Shown here one piece after another: positions 1-7,359 of a stretch of 8,992 bases of DNA. This DNA comes from Zoogloeaceae bacterium (lineage in GTDB: Bacteria; Pseudomonadota; Gammaproteobacteria; Burkholderiales; Rhodocyclaceae): NCBI GenBank assembly GCA_031290955.1, contig JAISLJ010000147.1, positions 1 through 8,992 on the forward strand, in the 5' to 3' direction. Each line of letters begins with the position of its first letter. Position 1 is the first letter of the stretch. The notes under the pieces are model-generated. The model was not told the DNA's origin. It ran no database searches and saw only the letters and a program-made list of their open reading frames with translations. The translations under genes were made by a program, and so were the position numbers.

Positions 1-226
1 GGCGCGCGTCGGCGTCAAGATGCGTGACGACATCCGCGCGCAGGCGTTGCGAGACATCCTGCGCGTGCGGCATGGGTTCGACGCCCGTCGTATCGACCGC
101 CTGCATGGCTTCGATCAGAGAAAAAATGCCATTCAACTGCTGGCGGGCGACTTCGGCTTCATCGGGATTCAGTTCGATGCGCGCCAATTGGGCGATGCGT
201 TCAACTTCGGGAAGGGTGAGGGACAT
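1..226 (-). CDS. gatC: Aspartyl/glutamyl-tRNA amidotransferase subunit C, 3' end cut by window edge
   Basis: GatC is the small subunit of the GatCAB amidotransferase. That enzyme converts Glu-tRNA(Gln) and/or Asp-tRNA(Asn) to the amidated forms in the cytoplasm; GatC clamps GatA to GatB. Reading the minus strand from the ATG at 226 gives 75 residues beginning MSLTLPEVERIAQLARIEL. The family pattern follows: a helix with LARIEL, then LNGIFSLIEAM, the VDTTGVEPMPHA segment (about 43-55) and RLRADVV (61-67). GatC is usually about 95 residues, so about 20 C-terminal residues lie beyond the left edge. An AAAGGA Shine-Dalgarno sequence sits just upstream of the ATG and supports this start. gatA and gatB would be expected next, outside the window. 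Divergence from mreB is common in betaproteobacteria. Recognition is by motif, and I am confident of it. Confidence 0.93.
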   Translation of the reverse strand, partial: MSLTLPEVERIAQLARIELNPDEAEVARQQLNGIFSLIEAMQAVDTTGVEPMPHAQDVSQRLRADVVTHLDADAR

Positions 227-244
227 GGCGGTCCTTTGGTTCGG

Positions 245-264
245 TTCACGTATGATTCACGTAT
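245..264. repeat. Tandem direct repeat TTCACGTAT in the gatC-mreB intergenic region
   Basis: TTCACGTAT occurs at 245-253 and again, exactly, at 256-264, with a GA spacer. The 11-base period is about one helical turn. The second copy runs into the palindrome GTATAC (261-266). One-turn spacing beside a candidate gatC promoter would suit binding of a regulator on one DNA face, but no known operator is recognised. Confidence 0.5.
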
Positions 265-289
265 ACTCGGTCGGGAAAAAGGCGCAGAA
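260..289 (-). promoter_or_regulatory. Candidate gatC promoter
   Basis: On the minus strand a TTCTGC hexamer (plus 284-289) and a TATACG hexamer (plus 260-265) are separated by 18 bases, about 34 bases before the gatC start codon. Neither is a strong sigma-70 match. The -10-like element lies inside the tandem TTCACGTAT repeat. Placement is inferred from spacing only. Confidence 0.3.
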
Positions 290-349
290 TCCGGGTTCGC
301 GCCGGGCCGCGCAAGCGTCCATGCGCGGAAAACCCGCGCAAAAAGTCAC

Positions 350-376
350 TTGCGCCAAAACGTTATAAGGTATCAT
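350..376 (+). promoter_or_regulatory. Candidate mreB operon promoter
   Basis: The region 340-390 is much more AT-rich than its surroundings. The best hexamers are TTGCGC (350-355) and TATCAT (371-376), but the 15-base spacer is short. An alternative -10 is CATAAA (374-379), with an 18-base spacer. A 13-base palindrome, ATAAAA-G-TTTTAT (375-387), overlaps the expected transcription start. This is the only plausible promoter seen for the whole operon. The exact start site is uncertain. Confidence 0.35.
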
Positions 377-423
377 AAAAGTTTTATTCGCCGTAGCCCT
401 CAACAACAAGGACCAAGAGCAAT

Positions 424-1479
424 ATGTTCGGCTTCTTCCGTCATTTCTTCTCCGAGGATATCGCCATTGACCTCGGCACCGCCAACACGTTGATCTATGC
501 CCGCAATCGCGGCATCGTGCTGGACGAACCCTCCGTGGTCGCCATTCGCCTGGATGGCGGCCCCTACGCCACGCGCACCATCCAGGCCGTGGGCCGCGAG
601 GCCAAGGAAATGCTGGGCAAAGCGCCCGGCCCCATCACCGTCATTCGTCCCATGAAGGATGGCGTCATCGCCAATTTCACGGTCACGGAGCACATGCTGA
701 AGCAGTTCATCAAGAAGGTGCACCGCACGAAGATTTTCCGGCCCTCGCCGCGCATCATCATCTGTGTGCCTTCCGGCTCCACCCAGGTGGAACGCAAGGC
801 CATCCACGATTCCGCCGTGAACGCGGGCGCAAGCCGGGTGTTCCTGATCGAGGAACCGATGGCCGCCGCCATTGGCGCGGGCCTGCCGGTTGCCGAACCC
901 ACCGGCTCGATGGTGGTCGACATCGGCGGCGGCACCACCGAAGTCGGCGTGATCTCCTTGGGCGGCATGGTCTATTCCGGCTCGGTGCGCGTGGGCGGCG
1001 ACAAGCTGGACGAGGCCATCATCAACTACATCAGCCGCAACTACGGCATGCTGATTGGCGAGAACACCGCCGAAAACATCAAGAAGACCGTGGGTTCCGC
1101 CTTCCCCGGCAGCGAGGTGAAGGAGATGGAAGTCTCCGGCATCAACCGGGCCGAGGGCATTCCCCGCAAATTCACCATTTCTTCCAACGAAATCCTGGAG
1201 GCGCTGACCGAACCCTTGAACCAGGTAGTTTCCGCCGTCAAATCAGCGCTGGAGAAGACACCGCCGGAACTGGGCGCGGACATCGCCGAAAAGGGCATGG
1301 TGCTCACCGGCGGCGGCGCGCTCCTGCGCAATCTCGACCGCTTGCTCATGGAAGAGACGGGGCTGCCCGTCGTGGTCGCCGACGACCCGCTCACCTGCGT
1401 GGCCAAGGGCTGCGGCCAGGCGCTCGAAAAAATGGAAAAGATCGGTTCCATCTTTTCCTCCGAATTCACTTCCACGTAA
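424..1479 (+). CDS. mreB: Rod shape-determining protein MreB (bacterial actin)
   Basis: MreB is an ATP-binding actin homologue. It forms membrane-associated antiparallel filaments and orients the side-wall synthesis complex (MreCD, RodZ, RodA, PBP2). The 351-residue product matches the usual length (about 347 in E. coli). The amphipathic N-terminal stretch MFGFFRHFFS is followed by phosphate-1 motif DLGTANT (16-22), IVLDEPSVVAI (31-41), EEP (143-145, with the hydrolysis-associated glutamate), phosphate-2 motif DIGGGTTEVGVI (166-177) and the adenosine motif LTGGGALLRNLD (294-305). All are intact. The start is set by alignment to the family N-terminus and by AAGGA at 408-412, which at 11 bases is a little far from the ATG. 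It is the first gene of the elongasome operon, with mreC 49 bases downstream. Identification is secure. Confidence 0.98.
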   Translation: MFGFFRHFFSEDIAIDLGTANTLIYARNRGIVLDEPSVVAIRLDGGPYATRTIQAVGREAKEMLGKAPGPITVIRPMKDGVIANFTVTEHMLKQFIKKVHRTKIFRPSPRIIICVPSGSTQVERKAIHDSAVNAGASRVFLIEEPMAAAIGAGLPVAEPTGSMVVDIGGGTTEVGVISLGGMVYSGSVRVGGDKLDEAIINYISRNYGMLIGENTAENIKKTVGSAFPGSEVKEMEVSGINRAEGIPRKFTISSNEILEALTEPLNQVVSAVKSALEKTPPELGADIAEKGMVLTGGGALLRNLDRLLMEETGLPVVVADDPLTCVAKGCGQALEKMEKIGSIFSSEFTST

Positions 1480-1487
1480 TCCGTTGA

Positions 1488-1515
1488 TGGCGCGGCAAGA
1501 CGAAGACCTGCGCCA
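1488..1515 (+). other. Possible mRNA hairpin between mreB and mreC
   Basis: TGGCGC (1488-1493) is the exact reverse complement of GCGCCA (1510-1515). Two more pairs (one G-U) extend this to an 8-base stem with a 12-base loop. No T-tract follows, so it is not a classical terminator. It ends where the mreC Shine-Dalgarno sequence begins (AGGGAAGG, 1515-1522), so it could affect mreC initiation or mreB mRNA stability. A 12-codon frame, ATG 1487 to TAG 1525, also lies here; nothing suggests it is a real gene. Confidence 0.35.
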
Positions 1516-1528
1516 GGGAAGGTAGGCC

Positions 1529-2428
1529 GTGGCGCTGGATCAGGCACCTCCTCCCCTGTTCCGGAACGGGCCGACGCCGCTCGCCCGGCTCTCGTTCTAT
1601 GTGACGCTCTCGCTGGCGCTCTTCGTCCTGGATCTGCGCTTCCACGCGCTGGAGGGCTTGCGGCAGGCGCTCTTCCACGTCGCCGACCCGATCCGGCAAG
1701 TGGCGCAGACGCCGGTGCGCATGCTCCGGGACGGTTCCGAATATTTCACTGCGCTCGAAACCCTGCAAAGCGAAAACGCGGCGCTGCGGACGGCCCGGCT
1801 CGAAACCGCCGCGGCCCTCGCGCGCCTTCCGGAACTGGCGGCAGAAAACGAGCGCCTGCGGCAGATTCTCAAATTGCGGGCGAGCGAGGCGACTTCCGGG
1901 CAAGCGGCGCGCATCCTGTACACGGCGCGCGACCCGTTCAGCCGCCGCGTGTATCTGGACAAGGGCGCGAACGACGGCCTTGTCGCCGGGCAGCCGGTCA
2001 TGGACGCGGACGGCCTGATCGGGCAGGTGACGCGCATCTTCCCCGCCGCCGCCGAAGTCACCCTCATCACCGACAAGAACCTGACCCTGCCCGTGCGCTC
2101 GGCGCGTACCGGGCTGCGCTCCTTCGTCTCCGGCTTGGGCGACGGCACGGTGGCGCTGCGCTACGTTCCCGCCAATGCCGACATCCAGCCGGGCGACCTC
2201 CTCACGACCTCAGGGCTGGATGGCGTCTATCCTTCCGGTTTCCCGGTCGCCCGGGTACAGGCGGTAGAGCGCGGCAGCGGCAACGCCTTTGCCGAAATCA
2301 TCGCCCGGCCGGTGGCCGCCGTGGAAAACCACAGCATCGTCATGGTGCTGGAACCGCTGCAATTGCCGCCCGCGCCGGAAACCGCCGCGCCAGCCCCTCC
2401 CAAGCCCCGGCGCCTTCGGGGAAGATAG
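1529..2428 (+). CDS. mreC: Rod shape-determining protein MreC
   Basis: MreC is a bitopic inner-membrane protein. Its periplasmic part binds and activates PBP2 in the elongasome. The 299-residue product has a short cytoplasmic N-terminus with PPPLFRNGPTPLARL (about 7-21), one membrane helix (about 21-36), a periplasmic coiled coil rich in Glu/Leu/Arg (about 72-118) and the two-barrel MreC domain (about 120-275). Recognisable blocks are ARDPFSRRVYLDKGANDGL (133-151), GQPVMDADGLIGQV (154-167) and QPGDLLTTSGLDGVYPSGFPV (220-240). A short Pro/Ala tail ending RRLRGR follows. The start is GTG, chosen because AGGGAAGG (1515-1522) lies 6 bases upstream and the product then begins as betaproteobacterial MreC proteins do. 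The next gene, mreD, starts 5 bases after the stop. Confidence 0.96.
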   Translation: MALDQAPPPLFRNGPTPLARLSFYVTLSLALFVLDLRFHALEGLRQALFHVADPIRQVAQTPVRMLRDGSEYFTALETLQSENAALRTARLETAAALARLPELAAENERLRQILKLRASEATSGQAARILYTARDPFSRRVYLDKGANDGLVAGQPVMDADGLIGQVTRIFPAAAEVTLITDKNLTLPVRSARTGLRSFVSGLGDGTVALRYVPANADIQPGDLLTTSGLDGVYPSGFPVARVQAVERGSGNAFAEIIARPVAAVENHSIVMVLEPLQLPPAPETAAPAPPKPRRLRGR

Positions 2429-2433
2429 CCGCC

Positions 2434-2955
2434 ATGTTCGCCACCAACCAATCCCCCCGCATCCTGAAGCCGGTCAAGCCCTGGTTCATCGTGGCAACGC
2501 TCATCCTCGCGCTGCTCCTCAACCTGCTCCCCTTGCAGCAATGGTTGTTCATGCCCGATTGGGTGATGCTGGCGCTTGCCTTCTGGAGTGTGCGCGAATG
2601 GCGGCATGTCGGCCTGGGTTGGGCGTTTGCGCTCGGCCTCCTGATGGATGTCGCCGACGCCTCAGCCCTGGGGCAGCACGCGCTCGCCTACGTACTGCTT
2701 GGCTACGGCGCGAGCAGCCTGTCCCGGCGGCTGCTCTGGTTTTCCCTTTCGCTCCAGGCGCTGCATGTGCTGCCGCTCTTCCTTGTCGCCACGAGCATCC
2801 AGGCCGCAATCCGCATGATTGCGGGCGACATGTTTCCGGGCTGGGGGATTTTCGTTACGCCCTTCCTTGTCGCGCTGCTCTGGCCCATCGTCTCCTTTTT
2901 CCTCCTGATTCCCCAGTATCAGCCGGAAGAGCGGGATGAGAACCGACCCATCTGA
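2434..2955 (+). CDS. mreD: Rod shape-determining protein MreD
   Basis: MreD is a polytopic inner-membrane partner of MreC that modulates the MreC-PBP2 interaction. The product has 173 residues, near the usual 160-180. It is very hydrophobic, with about five to six predicted membrane segments (roughly 17-34, 42-53, 59-74, 82-96, 103-124 and 137-160). Family-like stretches are RILKPVKPWFI (9-19), ALLLNLLP (26-33), MPDWV (40-44), GLLMDVADASALGQHALAY (68-86), LQALHVLPLF (108-117) and FPGWG (134-138). A GGGGAAG Shine-Dalgarno-like sequence (2418-2424) lies within the end of mreC, indicating translational coupling. The last residues (EERDENRPI) form a short polar tail. Assignment is firm from sequence and position. 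Confidence 0.95.
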   Translation: MFATNQSPRILKPVKPWFIVATLILALLLNLLPLQQWLFMPDWVMLALAFWSVREWRHVGLGWAFALGLLMDVADASALGQHALAYVLLGYGASSLSRRLLWFSLSLQALHVLPLFLVATSIQAAIRMIAGDMFPGWGIFVTPFLVALLWPIVSFFLLIPQYQPEERDENRPI

Positions 2956-2960
2956 ACGCC

Positions 2961-4940
2961 ATGAACGGCATGAACCATGATTTCCACCGCCCCGACCTGG
3001 AACTCCAGCGTTTCCGGCGGCGCGTCCGCCTGATGGCCGCCTGCGTGCTTCTGGCGCTCACCGCGCTCTTCGCCCGCCTCTTCCATTTGCAGGTCACGCA
3101 GGAGGAATACTACGCGACCCGCGCCGAAAGCAACCGGATTTCGCTCGTGCCCATCGCGCCCACGCGGGGCAACATCGAGGATCGCAACGGCATTGTGCTG
3201 GCCCGCAACCATTCGGCCTTCACGCTGGAAATCACGCCTTCAAAGACCATGAATCTCGACCAGACCATCGCGGAACTCTCCGAATTCGTGACCATCGAGG
3301 CGAAGGACATCAAACGCTTCCGGCGGTTTCTGGAGGAATCGCGCAACTTTGAATCCATCCCGCTGCGCACCCGCCTCACCGACGCGGAGGTGGCCCGCTT
3401 TACCGCCCGCCGCTACCGCTTTCCCGGCGTGGAGGTGAAGGCCCGCCTGTTCCGCCAGTATCCGCAGGGCGCGCTGGCCGCGCACGCCCTGGGCTACATC
3501 AGCCGCATCAACGATGACGACCTGAAGTGGATCGAGGCGGAGGCGGAGAAAACGGAGCGCCGCCTCGTCTACAAGGGCACCAGCCTGATCGGCAAGACCG
3601 GGCTGGAAAAACGCTACGAATTCGACCTGCACGGCACGACCGGGCATGAGCAGGTCGAAGTCGACCACCAGGGCCGCGCCGTGCGGGTGCTGGCGCGTTC
3701 CGCGCCAGTTCCGGGGAGCGACCTTGCACTCACGCTGGATGTGCCGCTCCAGAAGATGGCAGAGGTCACCTTCGGCCAGCGCCGCGGCTCGCTGGTGGCG
3801 CTGGATCCCCGGAACGGCGCCATTCTGGCGCTCGTCTCCTCGCCCGCCTTCGATCCCAACCTGTTCGTAGACGGCATCCGCTTCGAAGATTGGGATGCGC
3901 TCAACAACAATCCCGACCGGCCCATGCTGAACCGCGCCATCTACAGCGCCTATCCGCCCGGCTCCACCTTCAAGCCCCTGATGGCGATGGCCGCCCTGGC
4001 GGAAGGCAAGCGCACGCCCGAACAAACCATCGCCGACCCTGGCTATTTCTTCTTCGGCAACCACCGCTTCATGGACGACAAGATCGGCGGGCACGGCATT
4101 GTCGACATGCGCAAATCCATCGTCGCCTCCTGCAACACCTACTACTATCACCTGGCCAACGACATGGGGATCGAGAGCATCGCCCGCTTCATGGCCTCCC
4201 TGGGCCTGGGAACGCCCACGGGCATCGACATCCCCGGCGAGAGCGCGGGCGTCCTCCCCTCGCCGGAATGGAAACAGAAACGTTTCCGGAAGCCCGAACA
4301 GCAAAAGTGGTTTCCGGGCGAGACCATCTCTGTCGGCATCGGCCAGGGCTACAATGCCTACACCACCTTGCAGATGGCGCATGCGCTTGCCAACATCCTC
4401 AACCACGGGCAAGTCTTCCGGCCGCACCTTGTGGCCGCCATCCGCAATCCGGAAACGCGGGAAGTCCGGCAACTGGAGACACAACCCGTCCGCGTTATTC
4501 CCCTTGATCCGAAGCATGTGGAATTCATCAAGCGCGCGATGGAGGGCGTCAACCGGGAAGGCACGGCGGCGCGGGCCTTTCGCGGCGCGACCTATTCTTC
4601 CGGCGGCAAGACGGGAACGGCACAGGTGTTCAGCCTGCGGGGACAGCGCTATGCTGCCGGGCGCATCCGCGAGCGCCTGCGCGACCATTCCTGGTTCATC
4701 GCTTTCGCGCCGGTGGAGGAGCCGCGCATCGTGCTGGCGGTGATGGTGGAAAACGGCGGCTTCGGCGCGGTTTCGGCAGCGCCGATTGCCCGGCAGATTC
4801 TTGATTTCCATCTGGAAGGCAAGGGGAAGGAAGGCCCGGCCCCGGAAATCGACGCGCCGGAAGATGGCCCCGACGCAATTCCGGCGGCGATTCCTGCGGC
4901 ACTGCCCGCGCCAGCGGAGGACGCGCATGCACGACCCTAG
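2961..4940 (+). CDS. mrdA: Penicillin-binding protein 2 (elongasome transpeptidase)
   Basis: PBP2 is the class B, D,D-transpeptidase that cross-links peptidoglycan made by RodA during side-wall elongation. The 659-residue product has a basic cytoplasmic N-terminus (LQRFRRRVRL), one membrane anchor (about 24-44) and a dimerisation/pedestal domain. The latter begins with PTRGNIEDRNGIVLARN (67-83) and includes the head region (about 95-200). The C-terminal transpeptidase domain carries all active-site motifs: SxxK as STFK (Ser335, Lys338), SxN as SCN (390-392) and KTGT (550-553). GQGYNAYTTLQMA (461-473) and DHSWFIAFAP (575-584) are also conserved. A Pro/Ala/Glu-rich tail (about 621-659) has no evident domain. 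No clear Shine-Dalgarno sequence precedes 2961, so initiation probably depends on coupling to mreD 5 bases upstream; Met4 (2970) is an alternative start. The 3' end overlaps rodA by 14 bases. Confidence 0.96.
   Translation: MNGMNHDFHRPDLELQRFRRRVRLMAACVLLALTALFARLFHLQVTQEEYYATRAESNRISLVPIAPTRGNIEDRNGIVLARNHSAFTLEITPSKTMNLDQTIAELSEFVTIEAKDIKRFRRFLEESRNFESIPLRTRLTDAEVARFTARRYRFPGVEVKARLFRQYPQGALAAHALGYISRINDDDLKWIEAEAEKTERRLVYKGTSLIGKTGLEKRYEFDLHGTTGHEQVEVDHQGRAVRVLARSAPVPGSDLALTLDVPLQKMAEVTFGQRRGSLVALDPRNGAILALVSSPAFDPNLFVDGIRFEDWDALNNNPDRPMLNRAIYSAYPPGSTFKPLMAMAALAEGKRTPEQTIADPGYFFFGNHRFMDDKIGGHGIVDMRKSIVASCNTYYYHLANDMGIESIARFMASLGLGTPTGIDIPGESAGVLPSPEWKQKRFRKPEQQKWFPGETISVGIGQGYNAYTTLQMAHALANILNHGQVFRPHLVAAIRNPETREVRQLETQPVRVIPLDPKHVEFIKRAMEGVNREGTAARAFRGATYSSGGKTGTAQVFSLRGQRYAAGRIRERLRDHSWFIAFAPVEEPRIVLAVMVENGGFGAVSAAPIARQILDFHLEGKGKEGPAPEIDAPEDGPDAIPAAIPAALPAPAEDAHARP
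4915..4920 (+). promoter_or_regulatory. rodA ribosome binding site, decides the start
   Basis: CGGAGG lies inside the mrdA tail, six bases before the ATG at 4927. It selects this ATG over the in-frame upstream ATG at 4786, whose extra 47 codons would merely read mrdA in another frame. Confidence 0.8.
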
Positions 4941-6039
4941 GCTTGCACAGCGGCTGCGCCACTGGCCGCGCCGGATTCGCCAGCATCTCGACCTGCCCCT
5001 GCTCCTAGTCGTATTCCTGCTCATGGGCGTTGGTTTCTGCACGGTCTATTCGGCCTCCGCCGACGCGCCCCTGCGGCTCAACCGCCAGTTCATCAACATG
5101 GGCGTTGCGCTCGTGGTCATGGTGGCCGTCTCCCAGTTCCCGCCGCAAAAGCTGATGCGCCTGGCCGTGCCGCTCTATTGCCTGGGCGTGTTCCTGCTCG
5201 TCTGCGTGGCGCTTTTCGGCGTGAGCGTCAATGGCTCGCGGCGCTGGCTGTCGCTTGGCTTTACACGCATCCAGCCCTCGGAGATCATGAAGGTCGCCAT
5301 GCCCCTGATGCTCGCCTGGTTCTTCCATCGCTACGAATCGGAACTGCGGCCCCGGCACTTCGGCCTTGCTGCCCTCCTCCTCATCGTGCCCTTCCTCCTG
5401 ATCCTGAAGCAGCCAGACCTGGGCACCTCGCTTCTCGTCGGCGCGGCGGGTTTTTTCGTCATCTTCTTCGCCGGACTTTCCTGGAAGATCATCCTTGGCA
5501 TGACAGCAGCGGCGGCGGCAGCGGCGCCCTTCCTCTGGAGCATGGTGTTGGAAGACTACCAGCGCCGCCGCATCCTCACCCTGATCGACCCTACCTCCGA
5601 CCCTTTGGGCGCGGGTTACCACATCATCCAGTCGACCATCGCCATTGGCTCCGGCGGCCCGTTTGGCAAAGGCTGGATGCAGGGCACCCAGACGCACCTG
5701 GAATTCATCCCGGAAAAGCACACGGATTTCATCTTCGCCGTCTTCTCGGAGGAATGGGGACTCGCGGGCAATACCATCCTTCTCGTCCTGTTCGCGCTTC
5801 TCATCCTGCGCGGCCTGGCGATTGCCGTCTCCGCGCCGACGCTCTTCTCCCGCCTGCTCGCGGGCGCGGTGAGCCTGGTGTTCTTCATCTATGCCTTTGT
5901 GAACATGGGCATGGTCTCCGGCATCCTGCCGGTGGTGGGCGTGCCGCTGCCCTTCATCAGTTACGGCGGCACGGCGCTTGCCACCCTGATGCTGGGGATC
6001 GGCATCCTGATGTCCATCAGCACCCATCGTTCCCCCTGA
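4927..6039 (+). CDS. rodA: Peptidoglycan glycosyltransferase RodA (SEDS family)
   Basis: RodA polymerises lipid II into glycan strands in the inner membrane and works as a complex with PBP2. From the ATG at 4927 the product has 370 residues, the usual size, with about ten predicted membrane helices. Typical SEDS motifs are GSRRWLSLGFTRIQPSEIMK (103-122), LKQPDLGTSLL (160-170), QSTIAIGSGGPFGKGW (235-250), the extracellular loop EFIPEKHTDFIFAVFSEEWG (259-278) and VPLPFISYGG (339-348). Asp267 in that loop corresponds to the aspartate known to be needed for SEDS polymerase activity. An alanine run (about 194-200) lies in one helix and looks harmless. The start overlaps the end of mrdA by 14 bases, so RodA and PBP2 are translationally linked, which fits their joint complex. 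rlpA follows after 9 bases. Confidence 0.97.
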   Translation: MHDPRLAQRLRHWPRRIRQHLDLPLLLVVFLLMGVGFCTVYSASADAPLRLNRQFINMGVALVVMVAVSQFPPQKLMRLAVPLYCLGVFLLVCVALFGVSVNGSRRWLSLGFTRIQPSEIMKVAMPLMLAWFFHRYESELRPRHFGLAALLLIVPFLLILKQPDLGTSLLVGAAGFFVIFFAGLSWKIILGMTAAAAAAAPFLWSMVLEDYQRRRILTLIDPTSDPLGAGYHIIQSTIAIGSGGPFGKGWMQGTQTHLEFIPEKHTDFIFAVFSEEWGLAGNTILLVLFALLILRGLAIAVSAPTLFSRLLAGAVSLVFFIYAFVNMGMVSGILPVVGVPLPFISYGGTALATLMLGIGILMSISTHRSP

Positions 6040-6048
6040 TCCGGCAAC

Positions 6049-7359
6049 ATGAACAGGACTGACACGCTTCTCTGCCGCTTTCTCGCGCTCTCCCTTGCCT
6101 GCCTGCCCCTGCTGGAAGGCTGCGGCACCTTTGCCAAACGCGACGCCATCGTGAGCGCGCCGCCGCGCAGCCTTCCCGCGCCCGGCAAGCCGGGCGGCGG
6201 CGCGTACTACAAGGATGACGGCCCGGCGGACACCAGCGGCGTGGATCTGGAGGCCATCCCCGATGCCGTGCCGCGCGCGGAGCCGCTCCACCGCTGGGCC
6301 AACCGGCCCTATGAAGTCCTGGGACGCAGATATGTGCCGCGCACCGCGCTTGGCCCCTTCCGGCAGGAAGGCATCGGCAGTTGGTACGGGAAGAAATTCC
6401 ACGGCCAGAAGACTTCCATCGGCGAGACCTACGACATGTTCGCCATGAGCGCCGCCCATCCCACGCTCCCCTTGCCCTCCTACGCCCGCGTCACCAATCC
6501 GGCGAACGGCAGGAGCGTGGTCGTGCGGATCAACGACCGCGGCCCCTTCCACGCCGGACGCATCATCGACCTCTCCTACGCCGCCGCCCATCGCCTGGGC
6601 TACATCCAGAACGGCAGCAGCCGCGTCATCGTCGAAGCCCTCCTGCCCGGTCCTGCGGACGGCAATGTGCAGACTTTGGCTGCCGCGCTTTCTGGGGAGA
6701 CGATGCCGCGCACTCCGACCACCTCGTTCCCGGACACACTTGCGCCCGCCGCGCGCCCGAGCGCGGCAACGGCCCTGCTCCCGGCGACCACCGCCACCTT
6801 TGCGTCCACGTCCCCGCCCCGCGACGGCGCGGCGCTGGATGCCCTCTCCAAATTCCTCTCCGAAACAGAACTCCCGCCACAGGCCCAAAGCGCCGCCACA
6901 GCAAACGCCGCGCCGTTCTCCCAAGGCGCGCCCGAAACAAACGCCTCGTTATTTTCCCAAGGCATCCCCGAAACGAATGCCTCACCATTCTCCCAGGACA
7001 TTTCCGAAACGAATGTCCCGGCACGTTTCCAAAGTGCTGCCGAAGCGGACATTTCGTTCCGGAAGCCGCAGACCGACATGCCCGCCCGAGGCATCTTCCT
7101 GCAACTGGGCGCGTTTGCCAACGCCGAGAATGCGGAGAACATGCGCGCTCGCCTCCTGCGCGAACTTGCCTGGCTTGCCAGCCCCATCCACATCCATACG
7201 GAAGTCCAACTCCACCGCCTGCGCCTGGGTCCCTACCCCAACCGCGCCGCCGCCGAACGCATCTCGACGCGCATCCAGTCCGAACTGGGCTACCTCCCCA
7301 CGATCATCGAACCCCAGCCCTGCGAATCCTGCGGACAACCATCTTTTCCCCTTGAGTAA
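6049..7359 (+). CDS. rlpA: RlpA lipoprotein: septal lytic transglycosylase with SPOR domain
   Basis: RlpA proteins are outer-membrane lipoproteins. In Pseudomonas, RlpA cleaves glycan strands lacking stem peptides and helps daughter cells separate. The 436-residue product has a lipoprotein signal peptide with lipobox LEGC (lipidated Cys25). The double-psi beta-barrel domain (about 107-197) begins GIGSWYGKKFHGQKTS and continues with YDMFAMSAAHPTLPLP. Glu126, His137 and Asp163 (in NDRGPF) have the same mutual spacing as the Pseudomonas catalytic Glu/His/Asp, so activity is likely. One oddity is TSIGE where TANGE/TSNGE is usual. A low-complexity linker (about 200-345) contains a 12-residue tandem repeat. 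The SPOR domain (about 346-422, from RGIFLQLGAFAN to LGYLPTII) binds denuded septal peptidoglycan. The protein ends with an unusual CESC (425-428). No good Shine-Dalgarno sequence is visible; the start is fixed by the signal peptide. It is the last gene of the operon. Confidence 0.95.
   Translation: MNRTDTLLCRFLALSLACLPLLEGCGTFAKRDAIVSAPPRSLPAPGKPGGGAYYKDDGPADTSGVDLEAIPDAVPRAEPLHRWANRPYEVLGRRYVPRTALGPFRQEGIGSWYGKKFHGQKTSIGETYDMFAMSAAHPTLPLPSYARVTNPANGRSVVVRINDRGPFHAGRIIDLSYAAAHRLGYIQNGSSRVIVEALLPGPADGNVQTLAAALSGETMPRTPTTSFPDTLAPAARPSAATALLPATTATFASTSPPRDGAALDALSKFLSETELPPQAQSAATANAAPFSQGAPETNASLFSQGIPETNASPFSQDISETNVPARFQSAAEADISFRKPQTDMPARGIFLQLGAFANAENAENMRARLLRELAWLASPIHIHTEVQLHRLRLGPYPNRAAAERISTRIQSELGYLPTIIEPQPCESCGQPSFPLE
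6907..7050 (+). repeat. 36-base tandem repeat inside rlpA (12-residue protein repeat)
   Basis: Three adjacent 36-base units encode AAPFSQGAPETN (287-298), then ASLFSQGIPETN (299-310), then ASPFSQDISETN (311-322). A fourth, decayed unit encodes VPARFQSAAEAD (323-334). The core FSQ and the ending ETN are kept. The units sit in the linker between the catalytic barrel and the SPOR domain. They look like replication-slippage duplications, so copy number may vary among relatives. Confidence 0.85.

Noticed and set aside
20..493. Plus-strand open frame across the gatC-mreB intergenic region
   Set aside because: It is antisense to gatC, then runs through the intergenic region into mreB in the wrong frame. 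The protein has no recognisable features.
1487..1525. A 12-codon leader peptide before mreC
   Set aside because: No clear ribosome binding site or meaningful codon pattern was seen. It is noted only with the hairpin as context.
4786..4926. Longer rodA start adding 47 residues
   Set aside because: The added part is very basic, is not SEDS-like and overlaps mrdA coding sequence. The ATG at 4927 has a CGGAGG site at ideal spacing.
3240..5042. A 600-codon open frame on the minus strand opposite mrdA
   Set aside because: It lies antisense to a gene with complete PBP2 motifs. Its translation is low-complexity, rich in Arg, Ala, Gly, Asp and His, as expected from the codon bias of a GC-rich gene, and no domain is recognisable.
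5005..6924. A 639-codon open frame on the minus strand opposite rodA and rlpA
   Set aside because: It crosses two confident genes in antisense, its translation is biased Arg/Gly/Glu/Asp sequence without domains, and no ribosome binding site or promoter was apparent.
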